Shown: piece by piece, positions 20,634 to 33,690 of the stretch | How the letters are laid out: every line of letters begins with the position of its first letter | Numbering within the stretch: the stretch's first letter is position 1 | NCBI GenBank assembly: GCA_038501785.1 | Contig: JBAMJR010000025.1 | Coordinates: forward strand, 5,548,501 to 5,612,500 | From: Myoxocephalus aenaeus | Taxonomy: Eukaryota; Chordata; Actinopteri; Perciformes; Cottidae | DNA: 64,000 nt | Direction: 5' to 3' | Notes under the pieces: generated by a model | The model's database searches: none | What the model was told of the DNA's origin: nothing | The model's input: only the letters and a program-made list of their open reading frames with translations | Program-made: the position numbers and the translations under genes

Positions 20634-21407
20634 ATTTCACAGGGGTTCCACTTTGCTGCTCTGCTCTGTAGGGAGACCTCTGTCTTTGGGGGGGACTGCT
20701 GTGGGTGTGCTTTATATGTGCACTCTATGTATTTCTCTTTATGGTGTGTTCAGCCATTCAACCCACTGGGTTTGGCCTGACCGGTGTATGTGTGTGTGAA
20801 AGAACAGTAAGGTTAGAGCGGTGTCAAAGCCAAGCGGATGATGAATGGCATTAGTTTAGTCTGTCATTACAGACTGGTGTTTTATGTAGGGGTCAACTGT
20901 AATGGAGGAGAGGTGGGAAGAGGAGAGGAAAGGAGAGGATGGAAAGGGAACAGTGCTAACACTGCAAAGATGTCCTCTGGATGGTACCAAAGGTTGCACC
21001 AGCTATTTGTAAAATATCTGTCTGAAGTCCCTCTTACATTCTTAGTACGTACTTGCTCTTATCAAACTATTGGTTTACTAAATCTGGTTTCAGCAGATGT
21101 TTGCTTATTCTACTTAACTAGTGAAAGCAACATAGCTTAACTGAAGTAACAATTATAATTTAAGCCAAACTGTGATGTTTTCCTAAACCTTACTGGGTAA
21201 TTGTGTTGCCTAAACAGTGGGATATTTTGTTCAATTTCACAGCATGACGCCAAAGGGTTGTCCATAAGTGATGAATTGGGAATGAGAATGGGTTTAATTT
21301 CTTGCAGGTGTGTTGTGGATAGTGGCTGGGTCTGATCACCTTTCCCACACATGAACGCAGAATGACTTGGTATGTGACGAAGAAGAAGAGAGGACAAGGA
21401 AAGAGAG

Positions 21408-21409
<2 letters not shown>

Positions 21410-21449
<40 letters not shown>
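21410..21449. repeat. (GA)n microsatellite
   Basis: About 20 GA units, followed 50 bp later by a long CA array. Confidence 0.94.
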
Positions 21450-21454
<5 letters not shown>

Positions 21455-21500
21455 AAGACATACTCCCTGTGGTCACTTTGGGTGATGGGGCATGACTGAC

Positions 21501-21605
<105 letters not shown>

Positions 21606-21689
21606 TCAGAGGATTGGCAGGGGGCCACTGAAACAGGCAGGATGTTTTAATGATCACCACCAATCAGCTGTCTGCTAGTCTGTGTAATA

Positions 21690-21690
21690 A

Positions 21691-21733
<43 letters not shown>
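21690..21733. repeat. (GA)n microsatellite
   Basis: One AAA interruption near 21699, otherwise pure. Confidence 0.94.
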
Positions 21734-21736
<3 letters not shown>

Positions 21737-21824
21737 TGTAGGGGATTTGCTCTAGTTGTTTTAAATTACATCCTGCACTCTCTAGGTGAATAACCCCTCA
21801 CCTACACACTTTATACATTGTCAC

Positions 21825-21825
<1 letters not shown>

Positions 21826-21890
<65 letters not shown>
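21826..21890. repeat. (CA)n microsatellite
   Basis: A pure array, the fourth dinucleotide array within 500 bp. Confidence 0.95.
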
Positions 21891-21893
<3 letters not shown>

Positions 21894-23150
21894 ACCACTG
21901 CCATCACCAATGGCCAATGAACGCTGTATTAGCCACCTTAAAAAGGGACACACAAGCGAGCGACCAGCAGCCTTGCTTAGGCTGAGCTGCTGTGTGGAGA
22001 CCGAAACACATAGGGTCCTGCTGGCTGACCAACCTTGTTATTAAGTCAGGGTGGCCAAACACAACCTAACGGTGACATGATTTAAAGTGGCCCCTCAGCA
22101 GCCTGTCACCCGGCTTGCTGTTTTACTCCAGGCCACACCAGGTGACACCTTGATATATTTTAAACCCTGAAGCAGGTGAACAACAAACAGTTGTTTCCAG
22201 CAAGCACTTCGGGGATGCAGGGCTACATGCGGGCATGAGACCTGGGACCTGCCTGGTGCAACTTTCATTACCACTTAGTTACTGCATCTGGCTCAGTGGC
22301 GCCTCACAAGCAGCTGTTGACTGGGAGGGTATGTGTCAGCAAATAGTCAGGAAATAACCAGTAACTCTGTTTTTCTTTATAACCATTGGTGCTTCTTCAG
22401 ACTGTGAGCAACAAAGGATGATGTTATGTTTTGTAGGTCTGTTTTGATATGATGACAAAAAAAAAGCAGAAAGCAGGCACACTTTCTCAGTTCTCCACAA
22501 ACCAGTCTCACAGGAAAAATAGTCAATCTTACAGTAAAGATCTGATAAAATCAATGTAATGATTGGTTAAACATTTACCGGCATATAAAATGTATATTAG
22601 TTCACCACAAACCAATATGTTCTCATTCCAAACTCATCACATACTTGGCCAGGACCCCTTTAGCATAGTTTTTTAACACTATGTTAATGTTAAACAATGT
22701 AAGTTAAGTTGGTTGTGTGGTTTTAATAAAAACACATAAAGTATCTGCACACACATTTCTCTTATTAGAAGATGAGAAGAATAAAATATAGTGGCTTGTT
22801 TTAGTGACATCCCTTCACACCTGAATTAACTGAATCGGGCAATTCAATATTTTTTTCTTATTCAGTACTGTATTTTTAAGATGCACATTTTTCAAAAGCT
22901 TTCTGTTATGTAATTTATTCTTAAATGCAGCTTTTATTTTACTTGAAACAAAATAAGAATATTTATTTATTATTAGAGTTTGTATTATTCATAGATATTA
23001 TTCAATTTAAGTTTTCTTTCTTAGTTAGCTGTTGACTACGTACACACGTTACAACTGATTGTGTCTGACAACATTACGGAAAGGACCGTACAAAGAAATA
23101 AAACATGTTATTTACTAAATGTCATGAGAGGTGACTTTTTGCCAGAAGAC
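21891..23150. other. No gene seen
   Basis: From 22000 to 22300 the sequence is less AT-rich and unique-looking (GGTGACACCTTGATATATT and similar). The rest is AT-rich with no recognisable repeat. Confidence 0.3.
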
Positions 23151-23159
23151 CACAATGAA

Positions 23160-24413
23160 AACATGAAGGAGATTCAATTTGTGGAACCATTTAAGAAAAC
23201 TCAGATGGCTTGAATATGATACAGACAAATTCAATTTGGAAAATCTTTATTTTTTTCAGATATTTACAATTACGGCATTATTTTCTTAAAGAAATTCTGA
23301 AACATGAAATATCTATAGAACATAATGAAATAATACAATTAGCAGTAAAGGCATACACGAGAAGCTCTAAATCAGTAATTTCAAAGGTTTACCAGGGAAT
23401 TACAAAGAGCAGAGGAGCTACCACAACATATATCAAGGAGAGATGGGAGAAAGAACTAGAAGATGAAATAGCCAGTCAGCAATGGGAGAATACTGTATGT
23501 GTGAAACCGTGTTCTCGACTTCCTGTTTTATGTACTGGCGTGAATTCAGCTGGAAGAACCTTGTTCGTTTCTTTATCACCCCTAAAATGAAGTCCTACTT
23601 AACTACAAACCATACATGCTGGAGAAATTGTGGGGAGGGGACAGCGAACCACCATCATATCTTCTGGAGCAGCCCCAAAATACACATATTCTGGGAGAGC
23701 ACAATTATGCAACATATTCTGGGGCAGCCGATTCAATTTACATGCAAATCACTTTATTTGGGTGATCTACCAGAAGGAATAACAGGAAATGACAGGTACC
23801 TCCTGAAAATATTAACAGTTGCAGCAAAAAAAGCAAATCAGTCGTAACTGGTCACAAACCGACCCACCCTCAACAGAAAACTGGACTGGAATAATTAAAG
23901 AAATCCACGAGATGGAAATAATGACCTTGATAGGGACAAAATGGACCAAATATATGTCACAATAAGGAAATTAGCAGGTGACTCGCCCTCCCTAACCTCA
24001 CAGGTTTCTGGATGTTGTTGGCTCTAGAGGCTCAGTATCTCTTAAAAAGACAAGCACTATGTTTCACCAAGATGCTACCCATGTATATAAGTTTAAAACT
24101 AAGTTAGAGAAACCCTGTGAATAGAATTCTTTGAATATATTGTTTTGTAACATACTGTATCTGTATGTTGGAATGAATTTATGGTTGACACGATTGACTG
24201 ACGATGCTTTTGGAAGTGTTGCATGGTTGTTTTGATTGCTTTGTTTTCTTATTTTTACTCATTTACCTGCTTACATTTTTTATTTGTTTTCTTTTATGGC
24301 CCTACTTGGCCAGACACATGGTTCATTTCTTATATTCTTTCGGATTTTTGAAGGTTGTATTTCTATTGTAAAAATACCTAAATAAAATATCAAGTATAAA
24401 AATAAAAAATAAA
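23160..24413 (+). mobile_element. L1-type LINE, 5'-truncated, 3' end present
   Basis: Broken + frames encode FRYLQLRHYF (about 23250), then a WREFSWKNLVRFFITPK-like stretch and CWRNCGEGTANHHHIFW (about 23620). This is the C-terminal Cys/His motif of L1-clade ORF2. At least one frameshift (about 23480-23590) separates the parts. A long T-rich 3' UTR ends near AATAAAATATCAAG and an A-rich tail. There is no reverse-transcriptase core, so the copy is dead. Confidence 0.78.
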
Positions 24414-24689
24414 CATGAGGGAGACTTGGAGAGAGAAAAATAGTTTGTTGTCATGGGAGTAAGAAAGCGTAAATAAACGTAATCTAAAAAGTTGTCAATG
24501 ACATCTAAATATTTAGCTGATCTCAACAATGTGGATGAAGCATAACCTCGCAAGAGAACTCTGGAAAATTTTTTGTATCTTGGATTTTGGAGTCTTTATA
24601 CTTCCTTGTTTATGTATTAAGTGGATTACATAGAAAATGTTTTCGGGGGATATCTATGAATTACGGTGCATACTTATTGGGTATAGCTA

Positions 24690-25030
24690 CGAATGCTGGA
24701 GGAGACCAGCCTGCACAGCTCAACCTTATTTCCAGTAGCAGGCAGCTGTTTTTGATGAAAAATAAGATTACACACACAGCAGCAGACATGGTTAGAGACT
24801 TGCTGGTGAACACAGTGAAGTATTTAGTTGCTGAATAGGCAGATAATTCCCATAGGAGTTGATTGGAGAAGGTGGAGACCAAAACAGAGCAAAAAGGAGA
24901 GAACTTACATCACCAGAAACATGAATTCAACTGACTGCTAATTTGCTATCAAAATAGCCACAACAATATGATATGTCACTGTTGTATACAGTTTATAAAA
25001 TCAATAAATATAAGGCTGTTTTTTCACTTT
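24690..25030 (-). repeat. Probable dispersed repeat D, inverted copy
   Basis: TTCCAGTAGCAGGCAGCTG and the ACACACAGCAGCAG block resemble stretches at 34575-34640. Tentative. Confidence 0.35.
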
Positions 25031-26095
25031 TGTTGACACAGGTTACTCCACATTGTTGCCTGACCTGAAGTGGAGACCTCCAATATGGCTGCCACAGGGT
25101 ATGTCACCTGAAAATCATCAACATTGGCCCCATATGGTGGCTTTTGGATGCGAGGTGTGCGTCCAGGGTGCTGTGTAGGTTAGAGTAATGTTGTGGGTTC
25201 AAGCGCAGCCCTCAGCCCTCAGCCCTCAGCTGGATGTCATCCCCACTCTGCCTGCTGGGCTTCAGCAAAGCTAACCTCTGTCTGTGGTGGGTCCACAGGT
25301 CAATATGGTGTTTTACCAACAGGAAAGTGATTCTCCGCAGCTGTCAACATCTATCAGCCTCAATCACACACACACGCGCAAACACACACAGGTCAGCCAC
25401 TCACCCACACACACACACCCGCGAAAACGCAGACACACTGGGGTCAGCCACTCATAAAGCCGTAAACAACAGAAAATGGTATGTGGCTGAAAAAGTGTCA
25501 GCTCAATTGGATTCTGCAAACACTGCTGTGTTTTTCCACAGCTCCTTTATTTTCTCTGTCCATGTTGATATGTCTTCTATCTTCTAGGCTTGCCTGGAGC
25601 TTTTTACTCCATCTAAAGGCTATCTGAGCACTGATGCTCACGGCTCTGTATTTTCCCCTTTAACTCATCAGTTGGCTCCTTCAGACTAGCTGTTTTCTGT
25701 CTTATACATGCTAAGAATGTGAGCGCTTGGTTTAGAGCAAAATTAGCCATGCTTTCTCAATTTCTACCTAATTGGATATGGCCATTGGTTTTAGATATAT
25801 TCCTGTAAATAAAGCATGCTTAAAATACAAATATTAGTAATCCATAGCTAATTTATTCATGTTTTCTTTTCTTATTAACAAGTCTTAACAGTCAAAAGCC
25901 CTGTTAGCAGCTCTGAGAGGCTACTGTGTGAAAAGCCACTCAAAAACATACAGACAATCCTATTCCTATAGTCTTAAGCATGGGCGCTTGGTTATGTTTT
26001 AAAATGGGGGAGTAAATTGGCAAAAATACATAATTGGAAGGGGGTGCTGTTGGTCCTTGCCCAGAAAAAAATATCTAATTTAAAACACATTTTCT
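25031..26095. other. No gene seen
   Basis: It includes a short CAGCCCT triplication (25206-25229) and an interrupted CA-rich stretch (25364-25440). A 117-residue frame across the latter is repeat-derived. Confidence 0.35.
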
Positions 26096-26099
26096 GCAT

Positions 26100-26540
26100 G
26101 TCTACTTTCGGCTCTGAAAAGTAAAGCCAATTTGGAAGCTCTTTAAACTTCCACTCTTTCTAATAGCCAGCAGGGGGGAACTCCTCTGTTTGCAAACATA
26201 ATTCTGATTGTATAGAAGTCTATGAGAAAATGACCCAACTTCTCACTTGATTTTTTACTTCAGTAAACATTGTAAACTTTAACTTTAAAGGTTTATGGTC
26301 TCAATCGCTAGTTACAAGTGTTCTTTAAACCAGCATGATGTTCATTTAATAAATTATTGCCCCATTTAGAGTAAAATAGACATAAAGCAGGGTGTGTTAG
26401 GGATGATAGGTCACTACCATGGCTTTGTTTGAAAGTGAATTGTGACTTTCAGTTCGGTTGTACTTCAACCTCTTGTCCACAAACCAATGGGTGACGTCAT
26501 AGTGAATTAACTTATATACAGTCTATGTCTTCTAATCTAC
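26100..26540 (+). repeat. Dispersed repeat A, copy 1
   Basis: It contains GCCAGCAGGGGGGAACTCCT, GAAGTCTATGAGAAAATGAC, CATGATGTTCATTTAATAAA, ACAGGTCAC-type and TATATACAGTCTATG blocks in the order known from a very common fish repeat. Other copies are at 34220 and 57600. Confidence 0.65.
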
Positions 26541-27059
26541 ACCACCGTATTTCTTTGATTAACTCAAGAAACTGCCACCTGCCGAGGAGGTGGAAACAGA
26601 CCCCAACTTTTAGCAGAGGAGCTGGACGCCCAGTTGGATGCTTAAAATGCCAAGATTGAATACTAGTTAAAAGCGCTCAAAGATGATGCTTCTGTCCCCT
26701 TTTTTTTTTGTTTAATCTCAATTGGATATGGTTGATCGGACTCTAATACACTTTTTGTTTCTAGATTAGTTAGATTGAGGAGGAACATGTCCCTGGAACT
26801 TAATTGAGACCCTGTGGTTGAAACACCATGAGTTCCTCAAAAGGCTCAGTCCCTGGGGAAAGTTTCTGCTGTCGAAGAGGGGCTCAAGATGGAGAACATG
26901 CTAAGTATGGCCAATGTGATCATGTTGCCAGCTAGCTTTAGTATTTAGCTCTAAGCAATGCTGTGCCTATGTACAGCCTTTAGACTGCTAGCATGGCTGT
27001 AAACTATTCTAGTCTTGGTCATAGTTTTTGGACAACAAATAGAGTATGTATCATACTTT

Positions 27060-27135
27060 GATTCAGATTCAGATTAAACTTTATTGTCATTGCACACAAG
27101 TACAAGTAGGACAACGGAATGCAGTTTAGCATCTG
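27060..27135. repeat. LINE-type 3' tail (TTTATTGTCATTGCACA)
   Basis: TTATTGTCATTGCACACAAG, then a run on AACGGAATGCAGTTTAGCATC, is a widespread fish repeat terminus. Only this end is seen. Confidence 0.5.
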
Positions 27136-27516
27136 ACAACAGATGAATAACAGATGCATAATAAAACAAATGGGATCCACAATTAGAAAAATATAGAATA
27201 TTGACAGCCTTATTCTTGTAATGCATTGCAATAATATATGGGTATATACTGTATGTTGCACATGACTGTGTATCAGTCATGTGTCTTTTGCTGAAACTTA
27301 GATATTTGAACTTTGAGTACAGTACAATTTTTACTGTAAGAGTGAAATATGTATCACAGGGTTCTCACTGCTCACTATATTATGTCTTATCAGGAGTGTT
27401 CATGTGACATGGATCTTATTGTTACTGTATAAACTGTATGTGCATGTCTCTTTGTGTGTATATCTGTATTCACAGGATTGGTTTGAGGGTTACATCTGTG
27501 TAGTCTAATGGGATGA

Positions 27517-27518
<2 letters not shown>

Positions 27519-27611
<93 letters not shown>
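27519..27611. repeat. (TG)n microsatellite
   Basis: About 46 pure units, followed by GAG-interrupted TG. Confidence 0.96.
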
Positions 27612-27614
<3 letters not shown>

Positions 27615-27809
27615 TGTGAGTGTGTGTTTTGTGATTTAGAAGTGTGGCCCTATATTCTCTCTGCCATCTTCATTGTTTTATCTCCCACACACACATACAC
27701 ACACCTGACAGGCCTATCCGGGCTAATAGATAGTATTTTAAATCATATTACCTCCATTACAAACTGTTTTATTGTCCTACCACATCTGTCAACCTGCTGA
27801 GTGGCTACG

Positions 27810-27810
<1 letters not shown>

Positions 27811-27896
<86 letters not shown>
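27811..27896. repeat. (TG)n microsatellite
   Basis: A pure array, same orientation as the one 200 bp to its left. Confidence 0.96.
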
Positions 27897-27898
<2 letters not shown>

Positions 27899-28599
27899 AT
27901 ACCAAGAAACCAAGCTCTCTCCTCTCCTCTGATGGTATCTGTTTAGTGGGAAATGAAACCATGCTGGAGGACAGCATGTTGGTGTTGGTGCTAAAAGATT
28001 GAGCTGTAGGACATAGATCAGAGAGAGGAAAGAAAGGGACAAAGACATAAAGACACTGAGAGAAAGACGTAAGGAAGAGACAAAGAATAACACATAAACT
28101 GATGGTGTAACCATTGGTCCTGACCCCACTTTGTCAGCATCGTGTGTGTGAGAGACAGATAATGGGAGAGAAGGATAGCATGTTTGGCACATCTGAATCC
28201 AACATCTGTAAAGGTTAGAGGTGGATAACTGCGGACGAGCAGAAATTGTCATTAAACTTAACTGGTCAGTTGACCCAGGAAACATATCAGCAGTATGTGG
28301 GGTGGAAGCCAACATGCCAAAGACAGATACATCACAACCAAATCAAAGTAAACCTTTGTGTAAGCCTAGAAACCATAGAGGAAAACATGTTCTTTCCTAA
28401 TTTGGGTAAACGGATCCTTTAATACATTATCACTACTTTTACGTCATACCTTGAATACATTACAAAACATGCTTTTACTTAAAATAAGGTTTTGAATGCA
28501 GGAATTATACTTGTATTTTCACAGTGTGGTATTAGTACTTTTACTTCAGTAAAGGATCTGAAGACTTCTTCTAGAAATTGTGTATTTGTTTTGAAGCGA

Positions 28600-28684
28600 T
28601 GCAGCTACAATGACTATGGTTTTGTCTGAACCCATCGGATCCCAGACAAGCAGAAGAAAATGGATGGATGGATGGATGGATGGC
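28600..28684 (+). repeat. RTE-type LINE 3' tail with (ATGG)n
   Basis: AAGCAGAAGAAAATGGATGG, continuing into ATGG repeats, matches the usual 3' terminus of fish RTE-type LINEs. The body is absent. Confidence 0.55.
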
Positions 28685-28859
28685 ACGACAAAAGCACCAT
28701 GGACCAATTTACCATGAGCCCCTATTTATAAATGGTTTAGTTTATGGTTTTTAGTATTAATTAATGGTTAACAAATCATTAATAATTATTATAACTATTA
28801 TTAGCTCAAGGTTCATTTTCTACCTTTTTGTTGAGAGCTGAAAGGATAATTCATATGTT

Positions 28860-29370
28860 TTGAAGGGGGGTTGTGTTGAGTTCTTATCGACAGTCAGCGT
28901 ATTGCCTACAGTAGATGGTGGTCAGCATTTCCCTAGTTTGGAGAAACAGACAGCAGCAAAACTTATGTTAGAAACCTAAAAAAAATCAATATCAGTTTAA
29001 ATGTAGGCTATATTTAGAATCTTTTCATTGCTTTACCTTCCGTCAGACAGCCCTTTCTGACAGGAAGCTAGCCCTTTTGTATGCTCTGTTCAACTGCATA
29101 AGGCTCCTTTGACAAAAACAGCAATTTTGTTTTATTTGTGTTATCATGTTTGGTGTGTCTGACGGCAATGTAAAGTAGGTGAACATATTTTCTGAGGTGT
29201 CTAAAATACATTTAGCTGCTGCCCCCGTCCACAGCAGTACATTGCTTTGTTCCCGTGCTGATACTGTCTGTTTCTCACCTCCATCTACTGTTATGAACAA
29301 CAGTAGATTGAGGTTGGCACTGACTATGGATAAATCCTTCACACAACCCCTCTTCAAAAAATCCAAACTG
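28860..29370. repeat. Dispersed repeat C, longer copy
   Basis: The left part (CAATATCAGTTTAAATG, GGCTATATTTAGAATCTTTT, CTTTACCTTCCGTCAGAC) matches 43105-43230. The right part matches 9095-9200. It is therefore the fuller copy of the family. Confidence 0.6.
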
Positions 29371-29553
29371 TCCTTTTAAGCTAGTGAGTGGACTTAGAGT
29401 TGATCCATCATACTCAAATATAACTAATCTAATAATACATCAGTTTATTAGCATGGTAATAACTTTTGAGTTGTGAGGTTGTGAGAATTCCCTTTGACCA
29501 GTGTTCTCCCTCTTCCAGCGTGAAACTTGCTGTCTTTTAATCTAGCTATTTAA

Positions 29554-30111
29554 CCTTCCTCTTGTTAGCTTTCTGTTACCATCTCTTATGTTAACGGGTC
29601 GGTTTTGACCCATGTCTTAAAGGTGTCAAATAATAATACAAATAAATAAAAATCTTTCAATTTGTTTTTCATCTCTTGGTTACCTTGTTAATATTATTAA
29701 CTATAGTAACATCTAGGGTGTTACGGGTCAATTTCAACCCATATACTGTATATTTACTTCAAGAAAAAGGCTAAAAAGTATTTTTATTCAGCAATAGACC
29801 TTTAATACAAACACAAAATGAAAAGCAGAACAAGTCATAACACAAAATATAGATATGCCAGTCAAAAAAAAACAACAACCAATAAAGCAAATCTTATTTT
29901 TTTAACTGGGTCGAAAGGCAGCACAAAGGTCATAATTTCAACCAGAGCATTTTATAATTTAGTGAAAACATTTTTTGGGGTTTTTATTTTGTTGAAATAG
30001 AGGTTCCTGACAAAGTCAAAAAGCCTTGATGCAATAAACACATTTATGTGGTTCTTTTATGCATTTAAAAACCTAAAACGGATCGGTGCCGACCCTAACA
30101 CAAGAGGAAGG
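29554..30111. mobile_element. piggyBac-like MITE, copy 1 (TTAA target site)
   Basis: The ends are CCTTCCTCTTGTTAG (left) and CTAACACAAGAGGAAGG (right). They are flanked exactly by TTAA at 29550-29553 and 30112-30115, the piggyBac signature. Next to the ends lie GGGTCGGTTTTGACCC and a matching inverted block. No transposase is encoded. The interior matches 46280-46600 closely. Confidence 0.82.
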
Positions 30112-30832
30112 TTAAGTTCTTGGGAAGAGATCTCCGATGGACTGTGTGGCCATTTATAATCTATCCGGGCCAAAAAACAATTTATTAGAATTAACCAACT
30201 ATTTAGAATAGAATGTACTTTGATTTTAGTATTCCCCCAAAGTTAGTTGTCTTGAGAAAAACAAATACAGTGACCTTTAAATGATTACTAATGTAAATAA
30301 TTTATTTAACATTAGCAAAACTAATAGTTACAAATAGTAACTTGTGGTACCCTTTAGTATTTCCTTCCCACTAAATCCAATTAACAAGAATGTTTTCTGC
30401 AACTGGTGGCTTCCTTGGATTTCATTGAAAGCTTATATGATTAAAGTGTCAATACATATGAATGGTTTTGCATGAATGATTCTTGATGTTGAAGCCAGAT
30501 GATCCAGCAAAGAAGCCAAAACAAAGAGCCTGATCACTTAAAAAGCCAAAGTGGTGTTTGTTAGTCAAACTCAAATCCCTCCTTAACATTATGAGTATCT
30601 CCACCTTCATTACACTGCACTGTCTGCATCTGTGTGTGTTGTTCTGGTAACAGGCAGCAAGGTCACGGCAGATGACGGTAGTGAGTGTGTGTTTTAGGGA
30701 TGGAGGTTACTGGGTAGAGCATTGATTTAACCAGTGCATCCCGTACGACTTGCAATGGCCCCTCAACACGGAGGTGGAGAATGCATCAGTGTGTTGATGC
30801 ATAAAGCTACCAAGCAGAACACACTCTGATGA

Positions 30833-30833
<1 letters not shown>

Positions 30834-30921
<88 letters not shown>
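30834..30921. repeat. (CA)n microsatellite
   Basis: A pure array. It is inverted relative to the TG array 100 bp to its right. Confidence 0.96.
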
Positions 30922-30926
<5 letters not shown>

Positions 30927-31020
30927 TGCTCTGATACACACATTCATGTTTAACTCACTTCATCCAGAACGTTCTCTGATGGCTTTATCATTCTCCCTGC
31001 TCCCATGCACCCTGCTGATC

Positions 31021-31023
<3 letters not shown>

Positions 31024-31092
<69 letters not shown>

Positions 31093-31105
31093 TGTGTGTG
31101 TGAGT
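31024..31105. repeat. (TG)n microsatellite
   Basis: Pure except for one GGG near 31088. Confidence 0.95.
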
Positions 31106-31222
31106 AATATAGAATAATATTCTTGGGGAATATTCAGATTTATAGTAAGGTTATTAATTGCGGCGGCGCTTTAAGTTATTCCTACTTTATGGGGTGGAAA
31201 GATAATAACCTAATAAGTTTCC

Positions 31223-31225
<3 letters not shown>

Positions 31226-31286
<61 letters not shown>
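31226..31286. repeat. (TG)n microsatellite
   Basis: A pure array of about 30 units. Confidence 0.95.
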
Positions 31287-31287
<1 letters not shown>

Positions 31288-31329
31288 CAAGGCTTGTGTG
31301 TGTGTGAGATAAGTGAGGTCAGTGTGTGT

Positions 31330-32880
31330 TTGTATTGTTTCCAGTACTCATATTCATATTCAGTATGAAGTCCAGAGAGGCTGAACATATAGCTCATCAT
31401 TACCAGCAGTATTTGTTTGATTTATTCTGTCACTGATAGCAACTATTAGGTCAGTCTAGAAAGCTCTAAAGGGACAAACCACTTATTTTAAGAATGAGTA
31501 ATTGTAACTCTGATAGTGCAGAGCGTCCTATCAGTAACTGTGAATGTGAACAACTCTCCTCTTTGGGATGTCACCCACAGGGAAGGAATTGAGACACATT
31601 ATGAGAGTGAGAGGGAACGTTTTAGATGGAAGTCACATGTATTAAAAGAAAGACTATTATCACAATACACTAAAACACATGAATGAAAAATAAACACATA
31701 CAACACAAAACATGTACAGTTCATTAGTCAGAGATGATAGGGGTTTGGGAGAGGGTATTTGGGGATTCTCTATATTATTTTATATTATATTATTATGTGA
31801 TTTTGTAACTTTTGAAAAGGAAAACCATGAATAAAGCCTGAACCATTGTGTGAAAGGTAGATGAATAAACAAATGAACTAACTGCTGATATAAATTAATC
31901 TCATTCAATGCATGCATCTTCCTAATTGGTTAAACAGTTTCCTCAATCACCAAAAATAATGCATCTGCATTACTGGTCTGCAGCGGTGAGCACAGGTAGT
32001 GGGTAATGCTAAGTGAGCAAGAACAAAGTGAAAAGAACTATGCAGTGACCTCAAGGGTTCCATTCAAGAAGGAAAACAATAACACATGTAGCTATATAGT
32101 ATTATGTGAATCTGCTAGGTGTAGTCCCTGGATAGTTTTAAACACGATGGCGCTATTACCTGTTGTTATAAATACATATAATAATTCTTACAACCTTTGC
32201 CCTCTTATTCTGAAATTTTAAATAACTGGTGGTGCCTCCAATAAAATTAAGGAAGTAAAACTAAAAGATCTGTACCTTTATCTTGTGTTTTAATTGTATT
32301 TGACCCCTTTTTAAACAGTTCTTACCAAATACATGAATGTGCCTATATATGCACATGCTGAATCATGTACATATCACACAAACTATGCTCATTTGCATGG
32401 ACTCTAACCTTTGAACTGTAAAGATCGACTCTCTTATTTCTATACTTATCCACTTTTTACTTAATTTTTCAAAAACTATTTACATCCTGATGTCTAAATG
32501 ATTATTTGTAGACAGGGCTAGACATCCAGTGTACTATTGTGTACTTTTCTCTGCTGCGTTTGGCAGCCTTTAGTGGTCAGTGATCTTGTGCAGTTCTCAT
32601 GCAGAAAGGGCCAATTAGCAGCCAAAGGAAGACTTATTGACCCAACACCATCAATTAACATAAGCAGGAAGACCCACTCTATTTCTCCAACTGTTCGTTC
32701 TACTATCATTACAACTTCTGCTGCAGAGGAACTCACTGTTCTGCAGAGGAACTCTCCCCTGCTCTGCTATCTGTATCACTTAAGACTAAACAGATGTCGC
32801 TCATATACTGATGCACCTTTGTCACCTGGTGTGTCCGTCTTTTCATTGTATATGTATCACTTCTGTGTGTGTGTGTTGCA
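31330..32880. other. No supported gene
   Basis: AT-rich sequence. A 117-residue + frame (32537-32890) with a mixed composition includes a direct duplication of CTGCAGAGGAACTC (about 32722-32757). I do not recognise it and would not call it a gene. The frame ends at a TTGCAG. Confidence 0.35.
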
Positions 32881-32884
32881 GGTC

Positions 32885-33178
32885 AAGTAAATGGTAATGA
32901 ACCTGTACAGCACTTTTCTAGTCTTCTGACCACTCTCACACTAATTGTCATCATTCACCCTTTCACACACTGATGGCAGTGGCTAAGGTGCCAGCTGCCC
33001 ATCAGGAGTATCTAACATTAATGCACAGACACATTTATACACTGTAGGTACAGCTACAGGAGCAATTTGGGGTTAAGTGTCTTGCCCAAGGACACGGCTA
33101 GCAGAGCCGGGGATCGAACCACCGATCCTCTGATTGAAGGATGACCCTGCTCATCACTGAGCCACAGTCACTCCAAGT
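32885..33178 (-). mobile_element. tRNA-derived SINE-like repeat, copy 3
   Basis: On the minus strand the head GGAGTGACTGTGGCTCAGTG holds the A box. GGTTCGATCCCCGGC holds an intact B box (complement of 33107-33121). The CCTTGGGCAAGACACTTAAC body and AAAAGTGCTGTACAGG tail follow. It is the best-preserved head among the four copies. Confidence 0.78.
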
Positions 33179-33441
33179 GCCCTTCTGTCTTTCCATTATG
33201 TTTGCAATGTGATGGGTTCATTAAATCCCTCCAACACTCCCTACCCCATCACCATCTCACACACACAGACCTCCATGAGAGACTCTGTAAAAAAAACTGC
33301 TAATTTGATCAATACTTAATTTTTCCTACACAATGTTTTTTTCTCTGTGAAGCTGTGATAAGACGAACAGAGGGGGCGGTGCTGTGGGCTTCAGTGTGTG
33401 TGGGTTTGTAAGACACCTACGACCGACTGTACTGTATATCA

Positions 33442-33607
33442 ATGTATGTGTGTGTGTGTGTGTGTGTGTGTCTGTGTGTGTCTGTGTGTGTCTGTCTCTG
33501 TGTATGTGTGTTTTTGTGTCTCCCTATCACAGCAGAGTGTGTATCAGTGCTGAGAGCTGCCACAGTCTCAGGCTGTATTTTCCACGTGGCCTATTATTAC
33601 CTGTGTG

Positions 33608-33690
<83 letters not shown>
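33442..33690. repeat. (GT)n arrays
   Basis: An interrupted GT array at 33442-33515 and a pure one at 33616-33690. Confidence 0.93.

Noticed and set aside
20071..20799. Long Cys/Val or Thr/His open frames in both strands
   Set aside because: They are translations of CA/GT arrays. The same holds for frames at 15271, 21336, 27513, 33384, 38219, 50563, 52105 and 62829.
23210..23590. 126-residue plus-strand frame as an independent gene
   Set aside because: It is part of the frameshifted L1 ORF2 C terminus.
32537..32890. 117-residue plus-strand open frame ending near a TTGCAG
   Set aside because: I recognise no domain, it contains a local duplication, and it abuts a SINE copy. Possible but unsupported as a gene.
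32885..33178. tRNA-like sequence with A and B boxes
   Set aside because: It does not fold into a full cloverleaf by eye and continues into a SINE body. The same applies to 4935, 17390, 41420 and 60780, so no tRNA genes are called.
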